From the NCBI RefSeq assembly GCF_023111095.1, contig NZ_JALGYW010000012.1, forward strand, positions 62,001-126,000: a stretch of DNA of 64,000 nucleotides. The letters run 5' to 3'. The first letter of the stretch is position 1, and every line of letters starts with the position of its first letter. This DNA comes from Maribellus sp. YY47. Lineage in GTDB: Bacteria; Bacteroidota; Bacteroidia; Bacteroidales; Prolixibacteraceae. The translations under genes and the position numbers were made by a program. Below the pieces are notes generated by a model. That model saw nothing but the letters and a program-made list of their open reading frames with translations, had not been told where the DNA came from and made no database searches. Shown here one piece after another: positions 45,426 to 52,295 of this stretch.

Positions 45426-46025
45426 ATGAACATTGTCATTATAAAATACAATGCCGGGAATATCGAATCGGTCAATAATGCATTGAACCGACTCGGGGTC
45501 AGTGCTGAAATTACGGCCGATCCCGAAAAAATTAGAAAAGCGGATAAAGTTATCTTTCCCGGAGTTGGCGAAGCAAGTACAACCATGGCTTATCTTCGCG
45601 AGCACAAACTCGACGAACTTATTGTTTCACTGAAACAGCCCGTGCTGGGCATTTGTCTGGGACTCCAGCTAATGTGTTCACATTCCGAAGAAAACAATAC
45701 CGATTGTCTGGGGATATTCGAAGAAAAAGTGAAGCGCTTTATTCCGAAACCCGGAGGAGAATACATTACCAAGGTGCCACACATGGGCTGGAATGCAATC
45801 GGCGAGCTGAAAAGCGATATTTTTACAGATGTGAATGAGAATGAATATGTTTACTTTGTGCACTCCTATTATGCCGAAAAAAGTGAACATACCATTGCCA
45901 CCTGCAATTATATCCAACCGTTTAGTGCCGCGTTACAGAAAGATAATTTCTATGCAACCCAGTTTCACCCTGAAAAAAGCGGTACCATCGGAGCAAAGAT
46001 TTTAGAGAATTTTTTGAAAATTTAG
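45426..46025 (+). CDS. hisH: Imidazole glycerol phosphate synthase, glutaminase subunit
   Basis: A 199-residue class-I glutamine amidotransferase from the ATG at 45426 (MNIVIIKYNAGN). The nine codons upstream belong to a palindromic repeat and are not part of the conserved protein. The nucleophile Cys is in GICLGLQLM, and the His-Glu pair is in FHPEKSG. HisH supplies ammonia to HisF, which is not encoded in this window. The usual following genes hisA, hisF and hisIE are absent, and argB follows 14 bp later. Confidence 0.95.
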   Translation: MNIVIIKYNAGNIESVNNALNRLGVSAEITADPEKIRKADKVIFPGVGEASTTMAYLREHKLDELIVSLKQPVLGICLGLQLMCSHSEENNTDCLGIFEEKVKRFIPKPGGEYITKVPHMGWNAIGELKSDIFTDVNENEYVYFVHSYYAEKSEHTIATCNYIQPFSAALQKDNFYATQFHPEKSGTIGAKILENFLKI

Positions 46026-46039
46026 TCGTAAATTGAAGT

Positions 46040-46807
46040 ATGGACAGGTTAACAATTATAAAAGTCGGCGGAAAAGTCGTTGAAGAACCCGAATCGTTAA
46101 ATGCGCTGCTCGATCAGTTTCAACGGATATCAGGAAACAAATTACTGGTTCACGGAGGAGGACGAACCGCTACTGTGATTGCGGAAAAACTCGGCATCGA
46201 AACCCAAATGGTGGAAGGAAGAAGAATCACCGATGCCCAAACACTGGAAGTTGTTACCATGGTTTATGGTGGCCTGGTAAACAAACGTATTGTTGCCGGG
46301 TTGCAATCCCGTGGAATGAATGCGGTTGGCCTGACCGGCGCCGATTTCAACCTGATAAAAGCCCATAAGCGCCCCGTGAAAGACATCGACTATGGTTTTG
46401 TGGGCGATGTAGACGATGTAAACGTCTCTGAACTGCGTTTGCTGATCAACGAAAATGTAGTTCCGGTAGTAGCACCGTTAACCCACGATGCCAAGGGACA
46501 ACTGCTAAATACCAACGCCGACACCATTGCTTCGGAATTAGCCACCGAACTCTCGAATTACTTCAAAGTATACCTGTTTTTCTGTTTCGAAAAAAGAGGT
46601 GTTCTGCTAAATCCGGAAGATGACAACAGTGTAATTTACGACCTGAACCTCGAAAAGTTTAACGAATACAAAGCCGAAGGAATTATCAGTGCAGGAATGA
46701 TTCCAAAACTTGAGAATAGCTTCAGGGCAAAAATGAAAGGAGTGCAGGAAATTCTGATCACAAATCCGGAAAATATTATTACCGGCAGAGGAACGCGGAT
46801 CGTTTGA
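46040..46807 (+). CDS. argB: Acetylglutamate kinase (N-acyl-glutamate kinase)
   Basis: A 255-residue amino-acid kinase of the ArgB type, second enzyme of arginine synthesis. The phosphate-binding motif is IKVGGKVVEEP, then LLVHGGGRTATVIAEKLG, LTGADFNLIKA and a NTNADTIASELATELS segment; the C-terminus ends in a VQEILITNPENI region. In Bacteroidota this enzyme often acts on N-succinyl- rather than N-acetyl-glutamate; sequence alone does not settle it. It takes the place normally held by hisA after hisH. No other arginine gene is adjacent. It is the last gene of the his transcription unit. Confidence 0.93.
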   Translation: MDRLTIIKVGGKVVEEPESLNALLDQFQRISGNKLLVHGGGRTATVIAEKLGIETQMVEGRRITDAQTLEVVTMVYGGLVNKRIVAGLQSRGMNAVGLTGADFNLIKAHKRPVKDIDYGFVGDVDDVNVSELRLLINENVVPVVAPLTHDAKGQLLNTNADTIASELATELSNYFKVYLFFCFEKRGVLLNPEDDNSVIYDLNLEKFNEYKAEGIISAGMIPKLENSFRAKMKGVQEILITNPENIITGRGTRIV

Positions 46808-47152
46808 TATTTTTCCGCAGGAAAAGATTTTATCCGTCTCCCCAAATGTGCAAAACCACCGCGATAAATTGCACCTTTTGCTTTCTTTGAAAACAAAAGG
46901 TATAAAGGTAAAATACTGCATACATAGGAGGCGCTCCCCTGTATGTGACATAAGTCACAAAACACTATATTTCAGATAATTCACCTTCCGCTGCCACTTA
47001 TTCAGATCATTTGTTTAATACAATTTTATTCTGCAAACCATTTTTGAATATCCGTCAGAAATTAGTAAGTTAAACTCCTGAAACCAGTAATTGTTATTTA
47101 GCATATAACTAAACGGCAGGAACTATAATAACCTTATATACAACATACTATC
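46808..47152. other. Intergenic region upstream of the Fnr-like gene
   Basis: About 345 bp without a gene. It contains a hairpin ACCTTTTG/CAAAAGGT near 46877-46905, a second imperfect stem CATACA/TGTATG at 46918-46946, and the Crp-type palindrome at 46944-46959. No clear promoter element was found for the regulator. Confidence 0.4.
46944..46959. promoter_or_regulatory. Crp-type palindrome TGTGA-N6-TCACA
   Basis: TGTGA-CATAAG-TCACA matches the classical Crp-family consensus perfectly. It is about 195 bp upstream of the Crp/Fnr-type regulator start and 140 bp after argB. It could bind a second Crp-family protein or the regulator itself. The distance to the gene is large, so its role is uncertain. 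Confidence 0.5.
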
Positions 47153-47884
47153 ATGGCAAAAACTATTGAAAACTCATGTACCAATTGTACAAAGCTTGAA
47201 AATGGTTGCTGTAAAACGTGTATCGAAGACCATAAAAACAATATATTCGCTCCTCTTACCAACAAGGAAATTGAATTCCTGATCGACGATAAAAAGCAAA
47301 TTATTTACAAAACCGGAGAGACAATTGTGAAGCAAAACACATCATCTACCTATGTGGTTTGTGTGCGCGAGGGGTTAGCAAAACTATACGTTGAAAGTGA
47401 TAACGGAAAGAATGTTATTGTGCGTCTTGCCAAAAAAGGAGACTTCATTACCGGGGGAGGTTTATTTAATGGCAGTGTACAGCATTTTAGCATTACGGCA
47501 CTAACTTCGGTTCGGTGCTGTCTGATCGACTCTGCCAAACTTACCACCCTGTTTTCCGAAAATAATTCATTCGCAGTAGGTTTACTTCGCTACCATACCA
47601 AACAAAATAATTACCTGTTAAATAAACTGGTTAATCACACCCAAAAATACATGCCGGGCAGGGTAGCTGACACCCTGCTTTACCTAAAAAATGAAATCTT
47701 TGCTGAGAAAACCTACCAGGTTCCTTTAACCCGACAAGAACTGGCCGAAATGTCGAATATGACCAAAGAAAGCTTTGTTAGGATTTTACACCAGTTTAAA
47801 GACTCGAATTTAATCGCGGTTGATGGCAATACCATCGAAATTCTAAACGAAAGTTCACTGGTCGCTATCAGCAAGAACGGATAA
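47153..47884 (+). CDS. Crp/Fnr-family regulator with N-terminal Cys cluster
   Basis: A 243-residue transcription regulator with a cyclic-nucleotide-binding-like sensor domain (about 30-150) and a C-terminal winged HTH, where LTRQELAEMSNMTKESFVRILHQFKDSNLI is the recognition region. The N-terminus has Cys at 9, 12, 19, 20 and 23, and a further pair at 122-123 in RCCLID. Escherichia coli FNR uses three N-terminal cysteines and Cys122 to hold an oxygen-sensitive [4Fe-4S] cluster, so this protein could sense oxygen the same way. A perfect FNR box lies immediately after its stop codon and ahead of the cytochrome cluster. It is the obvious candidate regulator of that cluster. The exact cluster ligands are inferred. 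Confidence 0.88.
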   Translation: MAKTIENSCTNCTKLENGCCKTCIEDHKNNIFAPLTNKEIEFLIDDKKQIIYKTGETIVKQNTSSTYVVCVREGLAKLYVESDNGKNVIVRLAKKGDFITGGGLFNGSVQHFSITALTSVRCCLIDSAKLTTLFSENNSFAVGLLRYHTKQNNYLLNKLVNHTQKYMPGRVADTLLYLKNEIFAEKTYQVPLTRQELAEMSNMTKESFVRILHQFKDSNLIAVDGNTIEILNESSLVAISKNG

Positions 47885-47898
47885 TTGATATATATCAA
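47885..47898 (+). promoter_or_regulatory. Perfect FNR box ahead of the multiheme cluster
   Basis: TTGAT-ATAT-ATCAA is an exact match to the FNR consensus TTGAT-N4-ATCAA. It begins one base after the stop codon of the Fnr-like gene and lies 112-148 bp upstream of the first cytochrome start. A plausible AT-rich -7 region (TATTCTTTT) begins near 47927, which would put the box near -46, a class-II activator position. Confidence 0.75.
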
Positions 47899-47996
47899 CA
47901 TTTTTATTGGCAATAATCAACTAGCCTATTCTTTTATATCATATCACCCCCATCCTTTTGTAAACGCCTGCTTGTTACTTTTATCCCAAATTAGTT

Positions 47997-49091
47997 ATGA
48001 GTAAATTTATCAATTACCTAATCTATTACGTTATGAAATACAGATCACTTTTAAAATTATTTTTCCTGGGTTTTTGTTGTACAGTATTAGCAACATCTTG
48101 TACAAAAGAAGGGCCTATGGGACCAGCCGGTGCTGACGGAGCTGATGGCTCTGATGGTACTAATGGAGTTGACGGTAACGTTACTTGTTTGGTGTGCCAC
48201 TCGGGAACCAACATGGATCAAAAACAGGCAGAATTCGCTATGTCAGCGCACAGTGTAGGTGCCATTGCTGTTGACTATGCCGGTGGGCAGGCACGATGTG
48301 CACCTTGCCATTCGCACGAACAATTTGTACAAACGATGACATTGGGAAGTGTTGCCGGAGACATTACAAATCCAAGTGCATGGGAATGTAGCACTTGCCA
48401 CGGAATCCACAAGTCGTTTGAAGGAAAAGATTATGCACTGCGCACAACCGCTCCGGTTGTTTCAAAAGCTGTTAGCAGCATTACAATGGATCTTGGGGGT
48501 CACAGCAACCTTTGCGCCACTTGCCACCAAACTCGTACTGCAGAACCGAATACTGCCAGCCCGGGTGAAACTTTCCGCATTTCAAATACACACTATGGTC
48601 CTCACCACGGACCTCAAGGCAACGTAGTTGCAGGTGTTGGATTTGCTGAAATCGCAGGAGATGTTCCATATCCAGCAGTTGGAAGCAATAAACACCTGGA
48701 ACAAGCATCGTGCACCGGATGTCATATGGCTGAATTTGGAAACAAACAAGGCGGTCACTCATTCATTCCCAGCGTTGCTGCTTGTAACGAATGTCACGAT
48801 GCCGACCTGGACGATTACAACTACGGTGGTGTTCGTACCGAAGTAGAAGGACTGCTTGAAGAATTGAGAGATGAATTAATTGCTCTTAATGTTGTATTCT
48901 GGGATGATGCAGCCGGAGCCTACGAACCAGTAGTAGGAACTCATCCAATGGTACTTGCACAGTCTTATTTTAACTGGATTGGTTTGGAAGAAGATCGCAG
49001 TCTTGGTGCACACAATCCTAAGTATGTAAAAGCTCTGTTGCTAAATACCATCCAAGCCGTTCAAGAATACGCAGCCGCAAATTCGAACTAA
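47997..49091 (+). CDS. Six-heme c-type cytochrome lipoprotein with collagen-like linker
   Basis: A 364-residue multiheme cytochrome with six CXXCH sites: CLVCH, CAPCH, CSTCH, CATCH, CTGCH and CNECH. The signal is of lipoprotein type (VLATSC). Translation may start at 47997 or, better for the signal peptide, at the ATG at 48033 (MKYRSLLKLF). Directly after the lipid-attached Cys comes a run of Gly-X-Y triplets (GPMGPAGADGADGSDG and on, seven triplets), a collagen-like spacer that would hold the heme domain away from the membrane. The C-terminal ~100 residues have no heme sites but a VEGLLEELRDELIALN helix. Probable position is the outer membrane, facing outward as in terminal cytochromes of electron conduits. 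A surface-exposed reductase or electron-transfer protein is the inference. Confidence 0.85.
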   Translation: MSKFINYLIYYVMKYRSLLKLFFLGFCCTVLATSCTKEGPMGPAGADGADGSDGTNGVDGNVTCLVCHSGTNMDQKQAEFAMSAHSVGAIAVDYAGGQARCAPCHSHEQFVQTMTLGSVAGDITNPSAWECSTCHGIHKSFEGKDYALRTTAPVVSKAVSSITMDLGGHSNLCATCHQTRTAEPNTASPGETFRISNTHYGPHHGPQGNVVAGVGFAEIAGDVPYPAVGSNKHLEQASCTGCHMAEFGNKQGGHSFIPSVAACNECHDADLDDYNYGGVRTEVEGLLEELRDELIALNVVFWDDAAGAYEPVVGTHPMVLAQSYFNWIGLEEDRSLGAHNPKYVKALLLNTIQAVQEYAAANSN

Positions 49092-49106
49092 TAATAATAC
49101 GAGCAG

Positions 49107-49138
49107 AAAAAGACTTCTGTACAGAAGTCTTTTTTTTC
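49107..49138 (+). terminator. Rho-independent terminator after the six-heme cytochrome
   Basis: AAAAAGACTTCTG and CAGAAGTCTTTTT form a perfect 13-bp stem around TA and run into a T tract. It lies 15 bp after the stop at 49091 and 17 bp before the next gene's start, so it may attenuate expression of the downstream genes relative to the first. Confidence 0.8.
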
Positions 49139-49154
49139 ACGAAACATAATAATT

Positions 49155-49529
49155 ATGAAAACACTAAAAATTATAATATCAACAATAGCATTGGCATTGG
49201 TTTTTGGTGGTTGCGCATATAATTTCATCGTTCCTGAGCCAACAGTAAATCCGGATGACCCGAATGCTGCTGAGGTTTCTTTTTCGGCTGAAATTGTACC
49301 GATTTTCGCATCCAAATGTACGGGTTGTCACACCACTGGGAAACAACTTCCGGATCTGACATCCGACAATGCTTTTTCTTCACTCAATAGTTCCCGGTAT
49401 GTTAATAAAAGTACGCCAGCATCGAGCTTGATTTATACCAAAGCAACGGGTAATCATTCTGCAACTTTCACAAGTGCCGAGGCGGCAAAAGTATTGCTGT
49501 GGATCAACCAGGGAGCAAAGAATAATTAA
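49155..49529 (+). CDS. Monoheme cytochrome c lipoprotein
   Basis: A 124-residue small lipoprotein (LVFGGC) with one heme site, CTGCH, in IVPIFASKCTGCHTTGKQLPDL. The fold looks like the single-heme class often named planctomycete-type cytochrome c (PF07635-like), with an ending TSAEAAKVLLWINQGAKNN in which a distal helix and possibly a Met/His ligand would complete the site. It may shuttle electrons near the membrane. It sits between the six-heme lipoprotein (terminator in between) and a beta-barrel gene 15 bp downstream. Confidence 0.82.
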   Translation: MKTLKIIISTIALALVFGGCAYNFIVPEPTVNPDDPNAAEVSFSAEIVPIFASKCTGCHTTGKQLPDLTSDNAFSSLNSSRYVNKSTPASSLIYTKATGNHSATFTSAEAAKVLLWINQGAKNN

Positions 49530-49544
49530 AAATTTAATCTGAGA

Positions 49545-50456
49545 ATGATGAAAAAATACATATTGACTCTCCTTATTTCAGGATTAATAATTCCCAGCCT
49601 TTTTGCCCAGGAAGAGAAAGAGCCGGATACACCGGTCAGCAATCCGTTTGAAAGCGGAATACTGATCGATGCACAAACTACGGTCATCCCTGATGCAAAG
49701 ACCCTGGAATTTATTATCCAGCATAAATTTGGTTCGATAGAAAACGGATCGTCTGATCTGTGGGGGATTTACGGTTCTTCCAACATTAGAGTAGGATTGA
49801 ACTACGTTCCCGTTAAAAATTTTCAGATCGGCGCCGGTATTACCAAACGGAAAATGATGACCGACCTGAATGCGAAATGGACCATCTTAAAGCAAACCGA
49901 AAGAAGCACAGTTCCTGTTTCAGTAGCACTTTACGGATCAATCGGAATTGACGGCCGTTCATTTGACCAACTAGGCGGTCTTGGATACACTGTTGATTCA
50001 AAAGCAAACGATACTCCATTGCAATCTTTTGGATTTACTGACCGTTTGTCGTATTACTCACAGTTAATCATTGGTCGTAAAGTTACCAACGCACTTTCAG
50101 TGCAAGTGGGTACCAGCTTCACGCATTACAACACGGTTGACTGGACTGATGATCACGATGTAATTGGATTACATGCCAACGCTCGTCTGAAATTCTCTCC
50201 ACAGGGATCAATCATTGTTACCTACGATCATCCGCTGAAAGTTAAAGACATATCAGAACAGTATACCTGGGATCATATGGCAGAACCGAACCTTGCCTTT
50301 GGTGTTGAGTTTTTTACATTTACTCACGCTTTCCAAATGTTTGTAGGATCGGCTGACGGTATTCTTCCGATGGAACTGATGATGAACAATGGTAATCCAA
50401 TAAAAGGTAAAACTTTTGCCATTGGCTTTACAATCACCAGATTGTGGATGTTCTAA
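49545..50456 (+). CDS. DUF5777-like outer-membrane beta-barrel protein
   Basis: A 303-residue exported protein with signal peptide (cleavage near LFAQ) and the alternating polar/hydrophobic strands of an outer-membrane beta-barrel. Segments LEFIIQHKFGSIENG, NIRVGLNYVPVKNFQIGAGI and QGSIIVTYDHPL match, from memory, proteins annotated with DUF5777. It ends with an aromatic strand (TITRLWMF), as expected for Bam-dependent barrel insertion. Its place between cytochrome genes suggests it is the porin part of an electron conduit, similar in concept to MtrB/PioB, but it is much smaller (those have about 26-28 strands). An estimate of 12-14 strands is only rough. Confidence 0.7.
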   Translation: MMKKYILTLLISGLIIPSLFAQEEKEPDTPVSNPFESGILIDAQTTVIPDAKTLEFIIQHKFGSIENGSSDLWGIYGSSNIRVGLNYVPVKNFQIGAGITKRKMMTDLNAKWTILKQTERSTVPVSVALYGSIGIDGRSFDQLGGLGYTVDSKANDTPLQSFGFTDRLSYYSQLIIGRKVTNALSVQVGTSFTHYNTVDWTDDHDVIGLHANARLKFSPQGSIIVTYDHPLKVKDISEQYTWDHMAEPNLAFGVEFFTFTHAFQMFVGSADGILPMELMMNNGNPIKGKTFAIGFTITRLWMF

Positions 50457-50488
50457 CATAGCACTAACCATGCAATTGGTTGTTAAAG

Positions 50489-50524
50489 ATGGTAATATCG
50501 CACAAAACGGTATTACCATTTTTT
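50489..50524 (+). terminator. Rho-independent terminator after the beta-barrel gene
   Basis: ATGGTAATA (50489-50497) and TATTACCAT (50511-50519) form a perfect 9-bp stem, followed by six or more T. It ends the transcript of the first three genes of the cytochrome region. Confidence 0.8.
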
Positions 50525-50588
50525 AATAAAAACGAACCGTTTTTTTAGCACAAAAAGATAAACACAACGATTTAAAATATACAGACCC

Positions 50589-51530
50589 ATGAAAGTCTTC
50601 CTGTCAATTCTCTTGTTTCTCAGCTGTTTCACGTTTGCTACGAGAACGATGGCTCAGTATTATGACGATCCGAAGAATCACGATTGTTTGAAATGCCATT
50701 CCCAGCAAACCTATTCATTTCATAACGACATGATGGACACTGAGCAGAAACGTCTCATGAATCCATATTTAATTATCGACACCATTCAGTTACGCAACGG
50801 CGTTCACCATAATTTCGATTGTACAGATTGCCATTCGTATGAATATACCACTTATCCGCACACGGCAACCTTAAAACTCGAACCGCTTTCAACATGTCTC
50901 GACTGTCATGGCGGCGATGAATCCTATGCAAAATATGAGTTCGAAAAAGTGCAGGAAGAATTTCAAAAGAGTATTCACTATAAGGTTTACGGAGATAATT
51001 TCACTTGCGCAAAATGTCATAACCAACATTATTATGCTCCTGCAGCACGTAACAGCAGCAGTGTTGTTGAGATTGTTGAATACAGTAACAAGATGTGCCT
51101 GTCGTGCCATAACGATATGAAAAGATTCAGCCTGGTTTCGGGTGAAACAAAACCAACGGTCGTTGCTATTCACGACTGGCTGCCTAACCAGGAATTACAT
51201 TTCCAACACGTACGCTGTATCGAATGTCATACCGTAGTAGTAGACAGCTTGATGGTATCTCACAATATTCTTTCAAAAGAAAATGCACTTCGTCGTTGTG
51301 CCGAATGCCACTCGGCGAACTCCATGTTGAAAGCGTCCTTGTACAAATATCAAAACTTGCAGGAAAGAGCTGAAGACGGATCCGTCCTCGGAATGCTTTC
51401 GAACGAAAATTATGTAATCGGGTCACACCAGATTCCGGCATTAAAAATATTAAGCTTAATCATCTTTTTTGCAGCATTAGCAGGAATTATCATCCACCTG
51501 ACGTTTAGAATTATCATCAAAAAGAAATAA
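50589..51530 (+). CDS. Seven-heme cytochrome c with C-terminal membrane anchor
   Basis: A 313-residue periplasmic cytochrome with a signal peptide (cleavage near TMAQ) and seven CXXCH sites: CLKCH, CTDCH, CLDCH, CAKCH, CLSCH, CIECH and CAECH. A C-terminal membrane helix (about 286-308, ALKILSLIIFFAALAGIIIHL) followed by KKK anchors it in the inner membrane with the heme domain outside. The partner cytochrome b gene begins 2 bp after its stop, which strongly implies a two-subunit quinol-oxidising or quinone-reducing complex. The heme pattern fits the cytochrome c3/c7 or octaheme-like groups but no catalytic family was recognised. Confidence 0.85.
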   Translation: MKVFLSILLFLSCFTFATRTMAQYYDDPKNHDCLKCHSQQTYSFHNDMMDTEQKRLMNPYLIIDTIQLRNGVHHNFDCTDCHSYEYTTYPHTATLKLEPLSTCLDCHGGDESYAKYEFEKVQEEFQKSIHYKVYGDNFTCAKCHNQHYYAPAARNSSSVVEIVEYSNKMCLSCHNDMKRFSLVSGETKPTVVAIHDWLPNQELHFQHVRCIECHTVVVDSLMVSHNILSKENALRRCAECHSANSMLKASLYKYQNLQERAEDGSVLGMLSNENYVIGSHQIPALKILSLIIFFAALAGIIIHLTFRIIIKKK

Positions 51531-51532
51531 CA

Positions 51533-52159
51533 ATGAGCTCAGAAAACAAAATATATTTCTACCCACTTTGGTTACGTATTTGGCATGGAATAAATGCGCT
51601 GGGAATTATCCTCCTCATCATTACCGGAATCAGTATGAATTCGGGTTTCGAAAAGTCATTTATCAGTTTTAAACTCATTATTACGGTGCACAATTATGCC
51701 GGAGTGATTGTTACGTTGAACTACCTGGTGTACTTATTTGGGAACCTCTTTACCAGCAACAAAAAGTTCTATATCGTTAAGCCCAAAAACTTCCTGAAGC
51801 GCCCTATGAAGCAAGCTTATTACTACGCCTGGGGAATGTTTCACGGAATGCAGGCCCCCTACCCGCTTTCTGAAAAAAGAAAATTCAACCCCTTGCAGAA
51901 ATACACGTACATCGCAGTAATGTACCTTGTTGTTCCGATGGTTATCGTTTCGGGGATTGGATTGATGTTTCCGGAGCTGATATTCAATAAAATATACAAC
52001 ATAAGTGGTGTACTTATTACAGCAGTAACCCACTCTGCCATGGGCTTCTTTATTTCGATCTTCCTGCTTATTCACCTATACATTGCATCGATTGGAAAAT
52101 CGCCGGTGGATAACTTCAGAAGCATCATTAACGGATGGCATCACATTACGAAAAAATAG
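51533..52159 (+). CDS. Membrane cytochrome b (formate dehydrogenase gamma/b561-like)
   Basis: A 208-residue integral membrane protein with four predicted helices and His residues in the expected places: RIWHGINALG in helix 1, TVHNYAGVIV in helix 2, AVTHSAMG in the third block, and LLIHLYIAS in the fourth. This is the di-heme cytochrome b pattern of formate dehydrogenase gamma and thiosulfate reductase b subunits (Ni/Fe hydrogenase b-type family). It would move electrons between the quinone pool and the seven-heme subunit encoded 2 bp upstream. There is no associated molybdoenzyme gene nearby. Confidence 0.82.
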   Translation: MSSENKIYFYPLWLRIWHGINALGIILLIITGISMNSGFEKSFISFKLIITVHNYAGVIVTLNYLVYLFGNLFTSNKKFYIVKPKNFLKRPMKQAYYYAWGMFHGMQAPYPLSEKRKFNPLQKYTYIAVMYLVVPMVIVSGIGLMFPELIFNKIYNISGVLITAVTHSAMGFFISIFLLIHLYIASIGKSPVDNFRSIINGWHHITKK

Positions 52160-52295
52160 TTGATACAAAATATTAGCTAAAAGTCAGGATTACAATTATA
52201 TAAATACTTCAGAAGCAGAGACGATTAAGACATAGCGATTACATACTGTTTTCCGCTGAGAACCAGAACTTAGGTTAAACCAGAAACTAATTATT

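Noticed and set aside
48100-48175. Gly-X-Y run as a phage tail fibre or bacterial collagen gene
   Set aside because: The run is only seven triplets, lies directly after a lipobox, and continues into a heme-binding domain.
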